Below, piece after piece: positions 29,099 through 38,961 of a stretch of DNA of 64,000 nt. This DNA is from Pseudoalteromonas caenipelagi. Lineage in GTDB: Bacteria > Pseudomonadota > Gammaproteobacteria > Enterobacterales > Alteromonadaceae. Position numbers and translations under genes: made by a program. The stretch covers positions 930,001 to 994,000 of the forward strand of contig NZ_JABBPG010000001.1 in assembly GCF_013140855.1 (NCBI RefSeq). Reading direction: 5' to 3'. Each line of letters begins with the position of its first letter. Position 1 is the first letter of the stretch. Under the pieces are notes generated by a model. It was not told where the DNA came from. It made no database searches and worked only from the letters and a program-made list of their open reading frames with translations.

Positions 29099-29965
29099 TT
29101 AATCAACACAATTATTTTTTGCTGCTGGTGTACGAATATGAATATCTCGCTGTGGAAATGGGATTTCAATTTGATATTTTCGAAGCGCATCATCTATCGC
29201 CCATAAATAATCTGATACCAATGCAGTGGGGCGTTTTACCTGTTCAGGTTGAACCCATACTCCGAGAGTAAAATTTAAACTACTGTCTCCAAACCCTGTC
29301 ATCCAAACCGTTGGCTCACGGCCAAGACTATTTAGCGTATAAGGTACATTGTCTGCGGCCTCTAGAACCGCCTTTTTCACTAACGCTTTATCACTGCCAT
29401 AAGCCACCGAAAATGAAATTCTAAAACGCCTCACCTTTTCTGCTAAAGTCCAGTTTGTAACCAAGCCAGAGACCAACTCAGCATTAGGAATAAGAATATC
29501 CACATTATCATTGGTACGAATTAGCGTGGCCCTCATATAGATTGCCATCACTTCACCAACAACGTCATTAGATAGTTCTACAAAGTCTCCCACCTTGACT
29601 GTTTTTTCCAATAGTAAAACCAGTCCAGAAACAAAATTATTGACCATCCCCTGCAGACCAAGGCCAATACCAACTCCCAGCGCACTGGCAATCAAGGCAA
29701 GCTCTGTCATCTCCATACCTAATGATGTTAAAGCGATAATAAAACCAATAAACAGCACTATGTAATGAATAAAGCGTCCTATAACATAAGCGGATGTATG
29801 CGCAATCATGCCCTGACGGGTTGCCAATCGTCCAAATGCCGCTCGCAGCACACGAGATATAATAAAGGTGATCAACAGCACCATAAAAAATGAAAATAAT
29901 TCACCAACCAGCAAAGAAAAATCGCCTACTTTAATAAGCTCTTTATCAAGCCAACTCATATCCAT
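29099..29965 (-). CDS. MscS-type mechanosensitive channel (second)
   Basis: 288 residues. Three membrane segments at about 17-37, 58-80 and 84-110. The pore helix region is GVGIGLGLQGMVNNFVSG (about 96-113), then the beta domain VKVGDFVELSNDVVGEV and the C-terminal domain with IPFPQRDIHIR. It is a full MscS family member, distinct from the neighbouring one. Confidence 0.93.
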   Translation of the reverse strand: MDMSWLDKELIKVGDFSLLVGELFSFFMVLLITFIISRVLRAAFGRLATRQGMIAHTSAYVIGRFIHYIVLFIGFIIALTSLGMEMTELALIASALGVGIGLGLQGMVNNFVSGLVLLLEKTVKVGDFVELSNDVVGEVMAIYMRATLIRTNDNVDILIPNAELVSGLVTNWTLAEKVRRFRISFSVAYGSDKALVKKAVLEAADNVPYTLNSLGREPTVWMTGFGDSSLNFTLGVWVQPEQVKRPTALVSDYLWAIDDALRKYQIEIPFPQRDIHIRTPAAKNNCVD

Positions 29966-29983
29966 TTATTTTTCCTCAAAAAA

Positions 29984-30010
29984 AACGCCACACTTATTGA
30001 GTGTGGCGTT
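29984..30010 (-). terminator. Terminator of cysS
   Basis: AACGCCACACT (29984-29994), loop TATTG, AGTGTGGCGTT (30000-30010): a perfect 11-bp stem followed on the minus strand by a long T-run, 34 bp past the cysS stop. Confidence 0.9.
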
Positions 30011-30044
30011 AACTTCTATACTTGGCAACTAAATTTGCAAGCCG

Positions 30045-31424
30045 CTATGCCTTGCGCCAAGTGGTTTTTCCAGCACTATCTTCTAGCACCACACCCAATG
30101 CATTAAGCGCATCACGTGCTTCATCGGCAGCTGCCCAATCTTTGTTTGCGCGTGCTTCATTACGCTTAACAATGAGGGCTTCAATTTTTGCCACTTCGTC
30201 GTTATCTTGATCGCCTTGTAAAAATCGCTCCGGCTCTTGCTGTGCAATACCTAACACACCTGCAAGCTGTACTAAGGTGTAAGCCAGTTCGCCCGCCGAT
30301 TTAGCATCTTTTTCTTTGAGTAAGTTTACTTCTTTGGCAAGTTCAAAAATAACAGGTAACGCCTCAGGCGTATTGAAGTCATCATTCATGGCTGCTTCAA
30401 AGCGCTGTGCGTATTCGCTGCCTTCAAGTGACACTTCAATCAACTCTACACCGCGAAGCGCGGTATAAATGCGTTCTAATGATGAACGCGCTTGGTCTAA
30501 GTTTTCTTGCGAGTAGTTTAACTGACTACGATAGTGGCCATTAATTAAGAAGTAACGAACCGTCTCACGGTCGTATTGTTTTAATACTTCGCGCACGGTA
30601 AAGAAATTGCCTAACGACTTCGACATTTTCTCTTTGTTTACTTGCACCATACCTGTGTGGATCCAAGTATTCACATACCTACCATTGTTGGCGCAGCATG
30701 ATTGCGCGATTTCATTTTCATGGTGTGGAAATTGCAAATCTGAGCCACCACCGTGAATATCAAAAAACTCACCTAAGTGTTTCGAGCTCATTGCACTACA
30801 TTCAATATGCCAACCTGGGCGACCTTCACCCCAAGGCGATTGCCAAGCAGGCTCGCCAGCTTTGGCCTTTTTCCAAAGTACAAAGTCTAGTGGATCGTCT
30901 TTGTCTTGCGCTACTTCAACACGCGCACCCGCTTGCAACATGGCTAAATCTTGTTGTGACAGTTGACCATATTGCTCAAAGGTCGACACATCAAATAGCA
31001 CATCACCACTACCTGCAACATATGCATGGCCTTTGGCTATTAGCTTGTCGATCATCGCAATGATTTCATCCATATGCCCAGTTACAGTTGGTTCAATATC
31101 TGCTGGTAGGATATTTAAGGCATCGAAATCTTCATGCATGGCTTTGGTCATACGCACGGTTAAGTCGTTTATCTCTTCTTGGTTCTCGGCTGCACGTTTA
31201 ATGATTTTATCGTCAACATCGGTGATGTTACGTACATAGGTTACATCATATCCTAAGTAGCGAAGATATCTGTTCATCACATCAAACGAAACATAGGTAC
31301 GTGCGTGTCCCACATGGCAGAAATCGTAAATGGTGATACCACACACATACATGTCGACTTTACCTTCGACTAATGGTTTAAACGGCGCTTTTTGGCGAGT
31401 TAGTGTGTTGTATATCTGCAACAT
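30045..31424 (-). CDS. cysS: Cysteinyl-tRNA synthetase
   Basis: 459 residues, normal length. CysS attaches cysteine to tRNA-Cys. The HIGH-type motif is [16 protein letters not shown] (about 34-49) with the zinc ligand Cys in VCGIT. KMSKS is in [11 protein letters not shown] (about 266-276). The C-terminal tail ([21 protein letters not shown]) is the usual one. It is divergent from ppiB. Confidence 0.98.
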   Translation of the reverse strand: MLQIYNTLTRQKAPFKPLVEGKVDMYVCGITIYDFCHVGHARTYVSFDVMNRYLRYLGYDVTYVRNITDVDDKIIKRAAENQEEINDLTVRMTKAMHEDFDALNILPADIEPTVTGHMDEIIAMIDKLIAKGHAYVAGSGDVLFDVSTFEQYGQLSQQDLAMLQAGARVEVAQDKDDPLDFVLWKKAKAGEPAWQSPWGEGRPGWHIECSAMSSKHLGEFFDIHGGGSDLQFPHHENEIAQSCCANNGRYVNTWIHTGMVQVNKEKMSKSLGNFFTVREVLKQYDRETVRYFLINGHYRSQLNYSQENLDQARSSLERIYTALRGVELIEVSLEGSEYAQRFEAAMNDDFNTPEALPVIFELAKEVNLLKEKDAKSAGELAYTLVQLAGVLGIAQQEPERFLQGDQDNDEVAKIEALIVKRNEARANKDWAAADEARDALNALGVVLEDSAGKTTWRKA

Positions 31425-31627
31425 GTAGTGTTATTCCTAAACAAAAAAAGACATGAAACACAATCATAACACTTGCCCCGCCTCTGCTCTATACCCAAAG
31501 TGACACTACTAGGCACAAATCGACAGGTTTTTTCTCGTGTACGATTAATTCTCTTTGAAAATTGTCAGCTCCTACTCTTGTGCTATAGAATACAGCCTTT
31601 GTAAATTCTAAAGATTAGGAAGCCGAA

Positions 31628-32122
31628 ATGGTTGTTCTACACACAAACTACGGTCAAATCAGCGTTAACTTATTTGCTGAAGATGCACCTAAAACAGTTG
31701 AAAACTTTTTAAACTACGCCAAGTCTGGCTTTTACGATGGCACAATCTTCCACCGTGTTATCGATGGTTTTATGGTTCAAGGCGGCGGTTTCGCACCGGG
31801 CATGGAACAAAAGTCTGTTCAAGCGCCGATTGAAAATGAAGCAAACAATGGTCTGAGCAATAAAGCTGGTACGCTTGCGATGGCGCGTACACCAGATCCT
31901 CACTCTGCAACTGCTCAGTTTTTTATCAACGTAAATGACAACGACTTTTTGAATTTCAGCAGTGAAACTTCACAAGGTTGGGGTTACTGTGTATTTGGTG
32001 AAGTGGTTGAAGGTATGGACGTAGTTAACAAAATTAAATCTGTTGCTACTGGCTCTTCGGGCTTCCATCAAGACGTACCTCTTGAAGACGTGATCATCGA
32101 AAAAGTAACAATCACAGAATAA
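31628..32122 (+). CDS. ppiB: Cyclophilin-type peptidyl-prolyl isomerase B
   Basis: 164 residues, no signal peptide, so the cytoplasmic enzyme. The active-site signature [15 protein letters not shown] is at about 40-54, followed by ATAQFFINV and the conserved [10 protein letters not shown]. It accelerates prolyl bond isomerisation during folding. It is divergent from cysS and upstream of lpxH, the standard arrangement. Confidence 0.97.
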   Translation: MVVLHTNYGQISVNLFAEDAPKTVENFLNYAKSGFYDGTIFHRVIDGFMVQGGGFAPGMEQKSVQAPIENEANNGLSNKAGTLAMARTPDPHSATAQFFINVNDNDFLNFSSETSQGWGYCVFGEVVEGMDVVNKIKSVATGSSGFHQDVPLEDVIIEKVTITE

Positions 32123-32134
32123 TTCAGTTATTTT

Positions 32135-32153
32135 AAGCGGGCTCAGCCCGCTT
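32135..32153 (+). terminator. Hairpin between ppiB and lpxH
   Basis: AAGCGGGC (32135-32142), loop TCA, GCCCGCTT (32146-32153). The following T-run is short, so read-through into lpxH is likely. Confidence 0.65.
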
Positions 32154-32171
32154 TATCTCAAAAGAAGCGCC

Positions 32172-32909
32172 ATGAGAAAAACCTACTTCATCTCCGACCT
32201 TCACTTAAGTGACGAGCACCCACAAATTACCCAAGCCTTCTTCGACTTTTTAGCAGTGCACATGAACGATGATGTTGATGCTTTGTATATTTTGGGCGAC
32301 TTTTTTGAGGTATGGATAGGTGATGATGAGCAAAGTCCATTAGCTCTCGAAGTAGCTAACAAGCTAAAAGCGGTCGCACAAACAGGTATACCGATATTCT
32401 TTACACATGGTAATCGCGACTTTTTATTGGGTAAACGCTATGCCAAGCAAGCAAACATGACTCTGTTACCAGAGCAACATGTTGTCGACTTATATGGCAC
32501 ACCAACCTTAGTATTACATGGCGATGAAATGTGTATAGACGACATTGCCTATCAAAAGTTTCGCAAAAAGAGCCGTGGTTGGTGGTGGCCAAAGTTGATT
32601 TTATCTTTGCCATTAAGTGTGCGTCGCAATATCGCCAAAAATGGTCGTGCAAAGAGCAAAGCCAAGCAAATGAATCAAGCTGCCGATATTTTAGATGTAA
32701 CGCCCAGTGCTGTGTTAGAAATGTTTGAGCGTTATAACGTCGCGCATATGATCCACGGTCATACCCATCGCCCCGATGTACATACTTACAAGCACAACAA
32801 TAAACAGCTTACCCGCACGGTATTAGGTGACTGGTATAGCCAAAGCTCGTATTTAGTGGTGAACGAGGCTGATGAGCAACAACTGTTAAGTAACGAGCTG
32901 ACGCTGTGA
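32172..32909 (+). CDS. lpxH: UDP-2,3-diacylglucosamine diphosphatase LpxH
   Basis: 245 residues. LpxH hydrolyses UDP-2,3-diacylglucosamine to lipid X in lipid A synthesis at the inner membrane. The calcineurin-type metal motifs are SDLHL, LGDFFEVWIGDD, HGNRDF and HGHTHRP. It lies 49 bp after ppiB. Confidence 0.96.
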   Translation: MRKTYFISDLHLSDEHPQITQAFFDFLAVHMNDDVDALYILGDFFEVWIGDDEQSPLALEVANKLKAVAQTGIPIFFTHGNRDFLLGKRYAKQANMTLLPEQHVVDLYGTPTLVLHGDEMCIDDIAYQKFRKKSRGWWWPKLILSLPLSVRRNIAKNGRAKSKAKQMNQAADILDVTPSAVLEMFERYNVAHMIHGHTHRPDVHTYKHNNKQLTRTVLGDWYSQSSYLVVNEADEQQLLSNELTL

Positions 32910-32920
32910 GCTTTTCACAA

Positions 32921-34936
32921 TCATTTAATCTGTAACGCAACCACATTCCCGTTGGTAATGTTACCGCGATCTGAAAGCAACGTACTGCGCCTATCAACAG
33001 AATATGATTGCACATTGCCAGAAGATGACCATTGACCTAATATGACTTGCTTCCTCTTAGACGCGACATTGGAAAGCGTATATTGAGAAATCACTTTTTG
33101 TATTCCATCTTGATAGCTCAACACAGCATAACCTGAATCAGCGTAGGCGTTGTCAGGTGATAAAATGCCATGATTGGATACTGGTTCACTTAGAAAACGA
33201 TTCTGTTTAGTTTTAAAGTCATACAGTACAAATCGGCTCGATAAATAGTCAAACGTGATTACTTCTTTGTCTGCAACCTCATAAGCAACTAATCCCTTTT
33301 TCTGGCTCACGTCGACAATGTTTAAGTTCAACGCATCATACAAATACAGCGCAACATTCTTCTTATGCTCACTCACATAAATATATCTACCGTCATTGCT
33401 CCACGCTAACGGGTACTTCACATCATCTAATGCAACGGAGCGAATAAGGCGACCAGACTCTAATTCAATGACACCTAAATAAATCAGCTCTTTCGAGTAA
33501 ACAATCGCTGCATAGCGATTGTCATTTGATATGCTGTAATACCTTATAGAATTGGCTTGCAACGTGCTCAATTGACTTACTTGTTTGGAGTGAATATTGT
33601 ACCCATATAATTCAAAGTCTCCACGTCTATTTGAAATAAAGTATATGGATTTGCTGTCTGAAGAATAACGAGCGGTTGTTTCCATTAACGTAGAATTTAA
33701 CATTGAGAAAACGTTCACTTCACCATCTAAACTGACTTCTTTTAAATCGACTCGACTTTCCAAAAAGCTGTAATAAATCAGCTTTTGCGCAGCGTCAAAC
33801 GTCATATCGGTGACTTCGCTACCTGCATGAGAATAAACAGGCATAATAACGTTCGATTTTAAAGAAACCGACCAAATTCCTTGCATCTGTCGGTATGTTC
33901 CTGCAACCAATAAGTTATCAATGTGTATACCCGAACTTATAGCCGTGACTTTACTAAACCCATTTATTTTACCAGTGATTTGATCGTTTTTCAGACCATA
34001 AATCGTAGGTGTTTGCCCATCTACACCGACAAAATATAGAGTGTTTAGTCGTGAATGAAAGTATGGCTGGTAAATTTTATCAACGCTTATGCCCTTTGGC
34101 ATTGAGTAACGCTGTACAGTATCACTAATAAATGAGTATTGTTGTAAAACTGTACTCGCATTATGCTCGTATTGGTTAAAAACCAAAGCTTGTTTATCTT
34201 CATCAAAGGCTAACGAATAGATAGCTTTGTCACGCTCTACAAGTACTTTTATTGCTTCGCCTAATCTGTGCTTCACTATTTGGTATTTCGCCAAGTTAAA
34301 GCGAATGTAAAATAAAGTATTTCCAACAATCTCTAGGCTACGCTTTTGCCACTTATCACTGATAGCGACTTGCTCTGTGTTGTTTGGGTGGCTAATTATC
34401 AACTGAGTATTTCCCTCTCGTTGATAAAAATAGCCGTCAAAGTGCTCCCCTAGTGCATAGTCATAGGTAACACCTTCTTTGTGTGTAATGGGCTTGGAGC
34501 GAATTACCTCATAGTGTAAGGAAGTACTTGCTGAAGGCCAAAACATCCATGCAAACATCAATAACACGGGCAAAGTACTAAGTACGACAATACTAAAACT
34601 AATTGTTTTCAGCGGTTTGGCAGGAACCATCAAAACATAACCACGTTTAGTAATAGTCGATATAAAAATTGGTGATTTAGCATCGTCTCCTAGCGCTTGA
34701 CGCAATACAAACACAAGCTTAGTAATGACGTCATCACCAATTATTTGTCTAGGCCATAATTCATCTATAATCTCTTTTTTTAAACAAAGGCTGCCTTGCT
34801 TCTCAACCAGCAAACCCAATAGCTGCATAGCTTTTGGCTCAACTTTAGCACCGCCAATGGTGCTAAGTTGAGGGTCTACTATAACATTTTTAAGCTTATA
34901 CGAATCAATACAGTGGCGATCAGTCAACACTAACAA
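32921..34936 (-). CDS. CadC-type membrane regulator with TolB-like propeller
   Basis: 671 residues. The N-terminal winged helix (about 12-105) includes IIDELWPRQIIGDDVITKL, followed by VLRQALGDDAKS and TITKRGYVLM. One membrane segment is at about 120-140 (VVLSTLPVLLMFAWMFW). The rest (about 160-671) is a periplasmic TolB/WD40-like beta propeller with repeated blade motifs such as SIYFISNRRGDFELYGYN and RYIYVSEHKKN. Such proteins are common in Pseudoalteromonas relatives; their signals are unknown. The adjacent NTF2-like gene at 35029, with a palindrome upstream, is a possible target. Confidence 0.85.
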   Translation of the reverse strand: MLVLTDRHCIDSYKLKNVIVDPQLSTIGGAKVEPKAMQLLGLLVEKQGSLCLKKEIIDELWPRQIIGDDVITKLVFVLRQALGDDAKSPIFISTITKRGYVLMVPAKPLKTISFSIVVLSTLPVLLMFAWMFWPSASTSLHYEVIRSKPITHKEGVTYDYALGEHFDGYFYQREGNTQLIISHPNNTEQVAISDKWQKRSLEIVGNTLFYIRFNLAKYQIVKHRLGEAIKVLVERDKAIYSLAFDEDKQALVFNQYEHNASTVLQQYSFISDTVQRYSMPKGISVDKIYQPYFHSRLNTLYFVGVDGQTPTIYGLKNDQITGKINGFSKVTAISSGIHIDNLLVAGTYRQMQGIWSVSLKSNVIMPVYSHAGSEVTDMTFDAAQKLIYYSFLESRVDLKEVSLDGEVNVFSMLNSTLMETTARYSSDSKSIYFISNRRGDFELYGYNIHSKQVSQLSTLQANSIRYYSISNDNRYAAIVYSKELIYLGVIELESGRLIRSVALDDVKYPLAWSNDGRYIYVSEHKKNVALYLYDALNLNIVDVSQKKGLVAYEVADKEVITFDYLSSRFVLYDFKTKQNRFLSEPVSNHGILSPDNAYADSGYAVLSYQDGIQKVISQYTLSNVASKRKQVILGQWSSSGNVQSYSVDRRSTLLSDRGNITNGNVVALQIK

Positions 34937-35028
34937 TATCTATTGCAAAATTTATTAACATCATAAAGAGTTCATGATACGCATGCAATCACATGAGTAT
35001 GAAGCCAACGTGGTTGCCTCAGCTGCGC

Positions 35029-35514
35029 TTAAAGCATACCGTTGTCATGGGACATATTTGATGGGATTTTTTGCCATACATCCCAGTGCTCTATTATTTT
35101 TCCATTGTGAACTCGAAATATATCCACCCCCGCACTGCCTGGAGTTGACTTTCTGGTATCGTAGGCATGAACATGTAAAACGACCATATCATCTTGCGTA
35201 ATCACGCGTTTAATTTCGCGCTTTATCGAAACTGACTCATTTTTAAGCCAATCTCCGACGGTTTCTATAAATGCTTCTCTGCCTGTAGCGACATACGGAT
35301 TATGCTGAATATAGTCTTTATGCAAAAACTGCTCAGATACTGCTCTGATATTACCTTCTTTGTTTATAAACACTCGTTCATAAAACGAGACAACTAAATT
35401 GCTTGCAGTAATATCACCAGTTGATTTTTCGTGTCCAGCCAGTACATTGAAATTTATCAATAGAATCAGAAAAAATGCACCAATCTGTCTCAGGTTAACG
35501 TTGCTTTTTATCAT
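35029..35514 (-). CDS. Secreted SnoaL/NTF2-like protein
   Basis: 161 residues with a signal peptide (RQIGAFFLILLINFNVLA). The fold motif FYERVFINKEGNIRAVSEQFLHKDYIQHNP is that of SnoaL-like proteins annotated as predicted aldol condensation or cyclase-like enzymes, with HVHAYD and IIEHWDVWQ at the end. Activity is unknown. A palindrome at 35615-35645 lies about 100 bp upstream of the start. Confidence 0.8.
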   Translation of the reverse strand: MIKSNVNLRQIGAFFLILLINFNVLAGHEKSTGDITASNLVVSFYERVFINKEGNIRAVSEQFLHKDYIQHNPYVATGREAFIETVGDWLKNESVSIKREIKRVITQDDMVVLHVHAYDTRKSTPGSAGVDIFRVHNGKIIEHWDVWQKIPSNMSHDNGML

Positions 35515-35614
35515 AGGGTTTTCCTTTTTTTAGTGAACTAAGTACCGCTAAACACTGTGAGGTGTATTCACCCTATACGCCATACCAAAACCCTTCCAAA
35601 AGCATTGCAGAATT

Positions 35615-35645
35615 ATCTTAACTATATATATCAGATAGTTAAGAT
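35615..35645. promoter_or_regulatory. 11-bp inverted repeat, putative operator
   Basis: ATCTTAACTAT (35615-35625) and ATAGTTAAGAT (35635-35645) are perfectly complementary around a 9-nt AT-rich centre. It sits in the upstream region of the NTF2-like gene. No coding frame crosses it. It could be a binding site for a dimeric regulator. Confidence 0.45.
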
Positions 35646-35752
35646 GTTGTGACATAAATGAGAGAATGGATATATTGGAGGTAGTGTGAGAAACTCAGTA
35701 TCTCACACCGCGTTAGCTGAAAATATTTTTGTTCTATTAATATCGGAATTTG

Positions 35753-36387
35753 CTACGCAGGCACACCACTGTGAAACTTAAAGTCTTCATCTGGCGATGA
35801 AATTAGCTCTGCCTCTACTTGACCAAAATGGGCCACGCGCTCGCTAATATCCTGCCCAGAAATTTCCTCAGCTAACGTTAAATAATCTTGATAATGACGA
35901 GCCTCAGAACGCAGCAATGAGATATAAAAATCCCCAAGGCGCTTATCAACATGTGGTGCAAGCTTGGCAAAGCGCTCACACGAGCGGGCCTCAATGTAAG
36001 CCCCGACAATTAACTTATCAACCAAGGCATCAGGCTCATAGGTTTTAACGTGTCTGAGCATACCTTTTGCGTAACGACATGGCGTGATACTTTGATATTC
36101 AACCCCATATTCATCCATGATCTCTAAAACTTGATAAAAATGATGCAGCTCTTCTTTAATCAACATCACCATTTTATCAATCAACTCTTGCCCATATGGG
36201 GTATTTGATTTTGGGATCATCGACTTAGTAAGTTTGTTTTTATCCGCCAAGTCACGCCAATTGCCTTCTCGCTTATAAATAAGCGTTTCAAATGGTTTTA
36301 ACCACTCAAGCAACGCATCCCCGCTGTCTTTATCAACCGCATATTTACGAATTAAAAACATGGCTGATTGCGCGGCTTTTAGCTCAC
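35753..36387 (-). pseudogene. miaE: 3' part of the host miaE, cut off by the inserted element
   Basis: This is the host copy of tRNA-(ms2io6A)-hydroxylase from codon E41 to the end (ELKAAQSAMFLIRK... to FHSGVPA). An ATG at 36361 could start a 202-residue fragment, but residues 1-44 are missing, so the N-terminal helix with the first predicted iron ligand (E41) is lost or unreachable. MiaE hydroxylates the isopentenyl group of ms2i6A37 in tRNA. The lost 5' part is found at 52378-52498. The frame is otherwise clean, which suggests a fairly recent insertion. Confidence 0.93.
36375..36387. other. Left junction core (attL) of the miaE element
   Basis: GCTTTTAGCTCAC is identical to the sequence at 52378-52390. 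On the left the host miaE sequence continues outward (towards 35753); on the right is element sequence that leads to the integrase gene. The core covers miaE codons for E41, L42, K43 and A44. Confidence 0.85.
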
Positions 36388-36448
36388 TGTTGACCTAGCT
36401 GTGCACATCAAATAACATCCCCCTTAAATCACATCGAAATTAAAGATT

Positions 36449-38182
36449 ATGAAACGTAAAGTATATGCCTACCAGCGGTTTAGCTCGGATGCACAAAGAG
36501 GTAACAGCTCCTTACATAGGCAGTCGGAACAGCTTAAGGGCTGGCTAAGTAGACACCCGGAATGTGAGCTTGCAGAAGAGATTGTTGATGAAGGTATCTC
36601 TGCGTACACGGGTAAAAACGTATCGACTGGCGCATTAGGTGAATTTATTGCACGCCTGGAGTCAGGGCTAATCGAGCCTAAATCGATTGTATTGATTGAA
36701 CACTTTAGCCGCCTTACACGCCAAGATCTCGGCGAAGCCGAGGGCTTACTGAAAAGGCTTTGGAAGTATGGCGTGTCTATTGCGATCACTAAGAAGGATA
36801 AGATATATGAGCCTGAGGATGTTAATGACCTTGTTGGACGGATTGAGCTATTACTTGAAATAAAAGCCGCCTATGAAGACTCAGAGTATCGCTCTAGAAA
36901 AGTTAAGGGTAGCTATGTAAGACGTGAAGAAAACGCTAAGCAAGGCATTGTACCAAAGATGCGACGTCCTTTTTGGCTGAACAGTGATGGTACATGCAAC
37001 GAACATAAAAGCATCATTAGAGATATTTTCGATCTTTACCTCTCAGGCCAAGGTCAAAGAAATATACTCAACGCCATAAAAGAGAAGTACCCTGATGCCT
37101 CTTTCTTGAAAAAAACTAACCCTAGCACTGTAATGGATTGGATTACTAAGGACTCAGTGATCGGCTTGTGGCGTGGGAACAAGGTTTATGAGGCAGCTAT
37201 AGATGAGAGCACGTATTACCAAGCACAAGATATTCGCGAAAACCGTAAATATAAAAATATTAAGCCCGATAGCGAATGGCCACTTAGTGGTTTAATCCGG
37301 TGTAAGGGTTGTGGTTGCGGAATGAGCATTCAGCGCAGCTATAATAAGAAAAAAGGGTGCTATAGCCTTCCTTTATTAAGGTGTAGTAACACTCAGCGTA
37401 AAGGTATCAAGAGCCCTGATTGCACGACAAAGAGTACGTTCCCTCTTATCATCGCACATTATTTTTATTTCGAGTATTCACGTCGAACCATACTTGAAAA
37501 GCTGACCAAGTCAGAACTACATAAAGATAGGCTCCAACAAGAAAGTACCTTAAACAGGCTGCTGAGTAAATTATCGGCAAAACTAGACAACTACAAGGAG
37601 GTCTCTAACGAAGCAGAAGAGTCTGGCGATAATGCAACTGTACGTCATGCCTTTAAGCATATTCTAACGATAGAGCAAGAGGTCGAGGATGTACATCAAA
37701 AGCTAAAGAGCTTGAAAAAGGATAGCCACGTTGAAAAAGCTGAGCTAATACTCCCCGACTTAATAGACCTTTTAAAAGAGCCGAAGCGCTTCAATACTGC
37801 AATGCATAGATTGCAAGTTTATGCGTATCTTGATGGGATGAAACTGTACTTCGATGAGAGTCGAAGCCTTGAATACGTTGAGTTCAGCAGAAAGAGCAAA
37901 AGGTATATTATAAAGTGTGATGACTTCCCCCTGCCGCAGTTAGAGATACCTAATAACTATTACAGCGAAGAGAACCTCTTTTTCCCATTGACTAAAATGA
38001 CCGATGAAGACATCTCTATTTGGAAACAAGCTATAAACATACAAAACCTCCGTATGAACTTTCCGGCTGATACATTTAAAGAAACTGACGCCCTGGTTGA
38101 TGAAGACCAAAATGAGTTCTTATCTAGCTTCGACGCAGACTTACGAAAAATTGACGATGAGCGTCAGAAGATTAAGTCATGA
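36449..38182 (+). CDS. Large serine recombinase (probable integrase of the element)
   Basis: 577 residues. The resolvase catalytic domain (about 3-150) has YQRFSSDAQ with the nucleophile at S12, and IEHFSRLTR. The recombinase domain follows (about 165-270), then a zinc ribbon with C285, C288, C312 and C325, and a coiled-coil region (about 340-430). This is the architecture of phage and ICE large serine integrases. The gene starts 61 bp inside the left junction, the usual position for an integrase. The target it cuts is therefore probably codons 41-44 of miaE. A directionality factor was not found. Confidence 0.92.
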   Translation: MKRKVYAYQRFSSDAQRGNSSLHRQSEQLKGWLSRHPECELAEEIVDEGISAYTGKNVSTGALGEFIARLESGLIEPKSIVLIEHFSRLTRQDLGEAEGLLKRLWKYGVSIAITKKDKIYEPEDVNDLVGRIELLLEIKAAYEDSEYRSRKVKGSYVRREENAKQGIVPKMRRPFWLNSDGTCNEHKSIIRDIFDLYLSGQGQRNILNAIKEKYPDASFLKKTNPSTVMDWITKDSVIGLWRGNKVYEAAIDESTYYQAQDIRENRKYKNIKPDSEWPLSGLIRCKGCGCGMSIQRSYNKKKGCYSLPLLRCSNTQRKGIKSPDCTTKSTFPLIIAHYFYFEYSRRTILEKLTKSELHKDRLQQESTLNRLLSKLSAKLDNYKEVSNEAEESGDNATVRHAFKHILTIEQEVEDVHQKLKSLKKDSHVEKAELILPDLIDLLKEPKRFNTAMHRLQVYAYLDGMKLYFDESRSLEYVEFSRKSKRYIIKCDDFPLPQLEIPNNYYSEENLFFPLTKMTDEDISIWKQAINIQNLRMNFPADTFKETDALVDEDQNEFLSSFDADLRKIDDERQKIKS

Positions 38183-38244
38183 TGTGGTGTCAATTGACTA
38201 TAGCCGAGTGAGGTGTTTTTTACATCGTCAGGCTGATATGTATT

Positions 38245-38284
38245 AACTCTCAATAGCCAATAAATCGAATGGCTATTGAGAGTT
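38245..38284. promoter_or_regulatory. Perfect 15-bp inverted repeat before the small recombinase
   Basis: AACTCTCAATAGCCA (38245-38259) and TGGCTATTGAGAGTT (38270-38284) with a 10-nt AT-rich centre, between the two recombinase genes. There is no T-run after it, so a protein binding site, attenuator or recombination site fits better than a simple terminator. Confidence 0.6.
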
Positions 38285-38331
38285 TATCAATGAAGTTAGT
38301 TACACAAAAGGCTAATGAGAAGTGAGAGAAT

Positions 38332-38961
38332 ATGAACGCTAGAATCTACATGAGAGCAAGCACACAAGAGCAAGACGCTTACCGAGCCGAACAGGAGCTT
38401 ACTGATTTTTGTCAGAGTAATGCCATAACTATCGTAGGGAAATACGTTGAGAACTACACTGGCACTAAATTAAAACGCCCTAAACTAGGCTTACTGCTAG
38501 CTGAGTCTGAGGCTGATGAGATACTTCTTGTCGAAAGCGTCGACCGCCTCTCTCGTCTTCCCCTTGATGAGTGGTATCAGCTAAAAGCAATCATTAACGA
38601 AAAAGGTCTGCGTCTTATAGTCGCTGACTTACCAACTACCCACACTCTCATTAGTGATGATGACCTAACAAGTAACATCCTAAAAATAGTCAACAATATG
38701 TTGCTTGACCTAATGGCAACCATGGCTCGCCAGGATAACGATAAGCGTCGTGAGAGAATTAAGCAGGGCTTAGCCAAAGCAAAAGCTGAAGGGAAACAGG
38801 TTGGTGGGCGTAGTAAGAATAAAGCGACCAGAGAAAAGGTCGTTAGGTACATAAACAAAAACCTTGGGGCAGAAGAAGTGTCTAAACTCGCTGATTGCAG
38901 CGTTGCCACCGTCTATCGGATAAAAAATGAAATCCTATCAGGACAACTCGTATGCGCGTGA
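38332..38961 (+). CDS. Small serine recombinase (resolvase/invertase family)
   Basis: 209 residues. The catalytic domain (about 1-140) has IYMRAST with the nucleophile at S10, VESVDRLSRL, and the long E-helix (LLDLMATMARQDNDKRRERIKQG). The C-terminal part (about 165-200) is a helix-turn-helix (GAEEVSKLADCSVATVYRIKNE). Size and layout match resolvases and DNA invertases. The first unit of the tandem repeat array begins over its stop codon (core at 38953-38972), so the array may be its DNA target. Function in this element is inferred only. Confidence 0.9.
   Translation: MNARIYMRASTQEQDAYRAEQELTDFCQSNAITIVGKYVENYTGTKLKRPKLGLLLAESEADEILLVESVDRLSRLPLDEWYQLKAIINEKGLRLIVADLPTTHTLISDDDLTSNILKIVNNMLLDLMATMARQDNDKRRERIKQGLAKAKAEGKQVGGRSKNKATREKVVRYINKNLGAEEVSKLADCSVATVYRIKNEILSGQLVCA

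Noticed and set aside
27538..29965. Recent duplication of mscS
   Set aside because: The two MscS proteins share family motifs only and differ in most positions, and they lie on opposite strands; they are old paralogues.
36361..36361. Functional short MiaE starting at 36361
   Set aside because: It would lack the first 48 residues with a predicted iron ligand, and a complete miaE is present at 51487-52263.
36300..36400. tRNA gene as the attachment site
   Set aside because: No tRNA-like cloverleaf was seen at either junction; both sides are miaE coding sequence.
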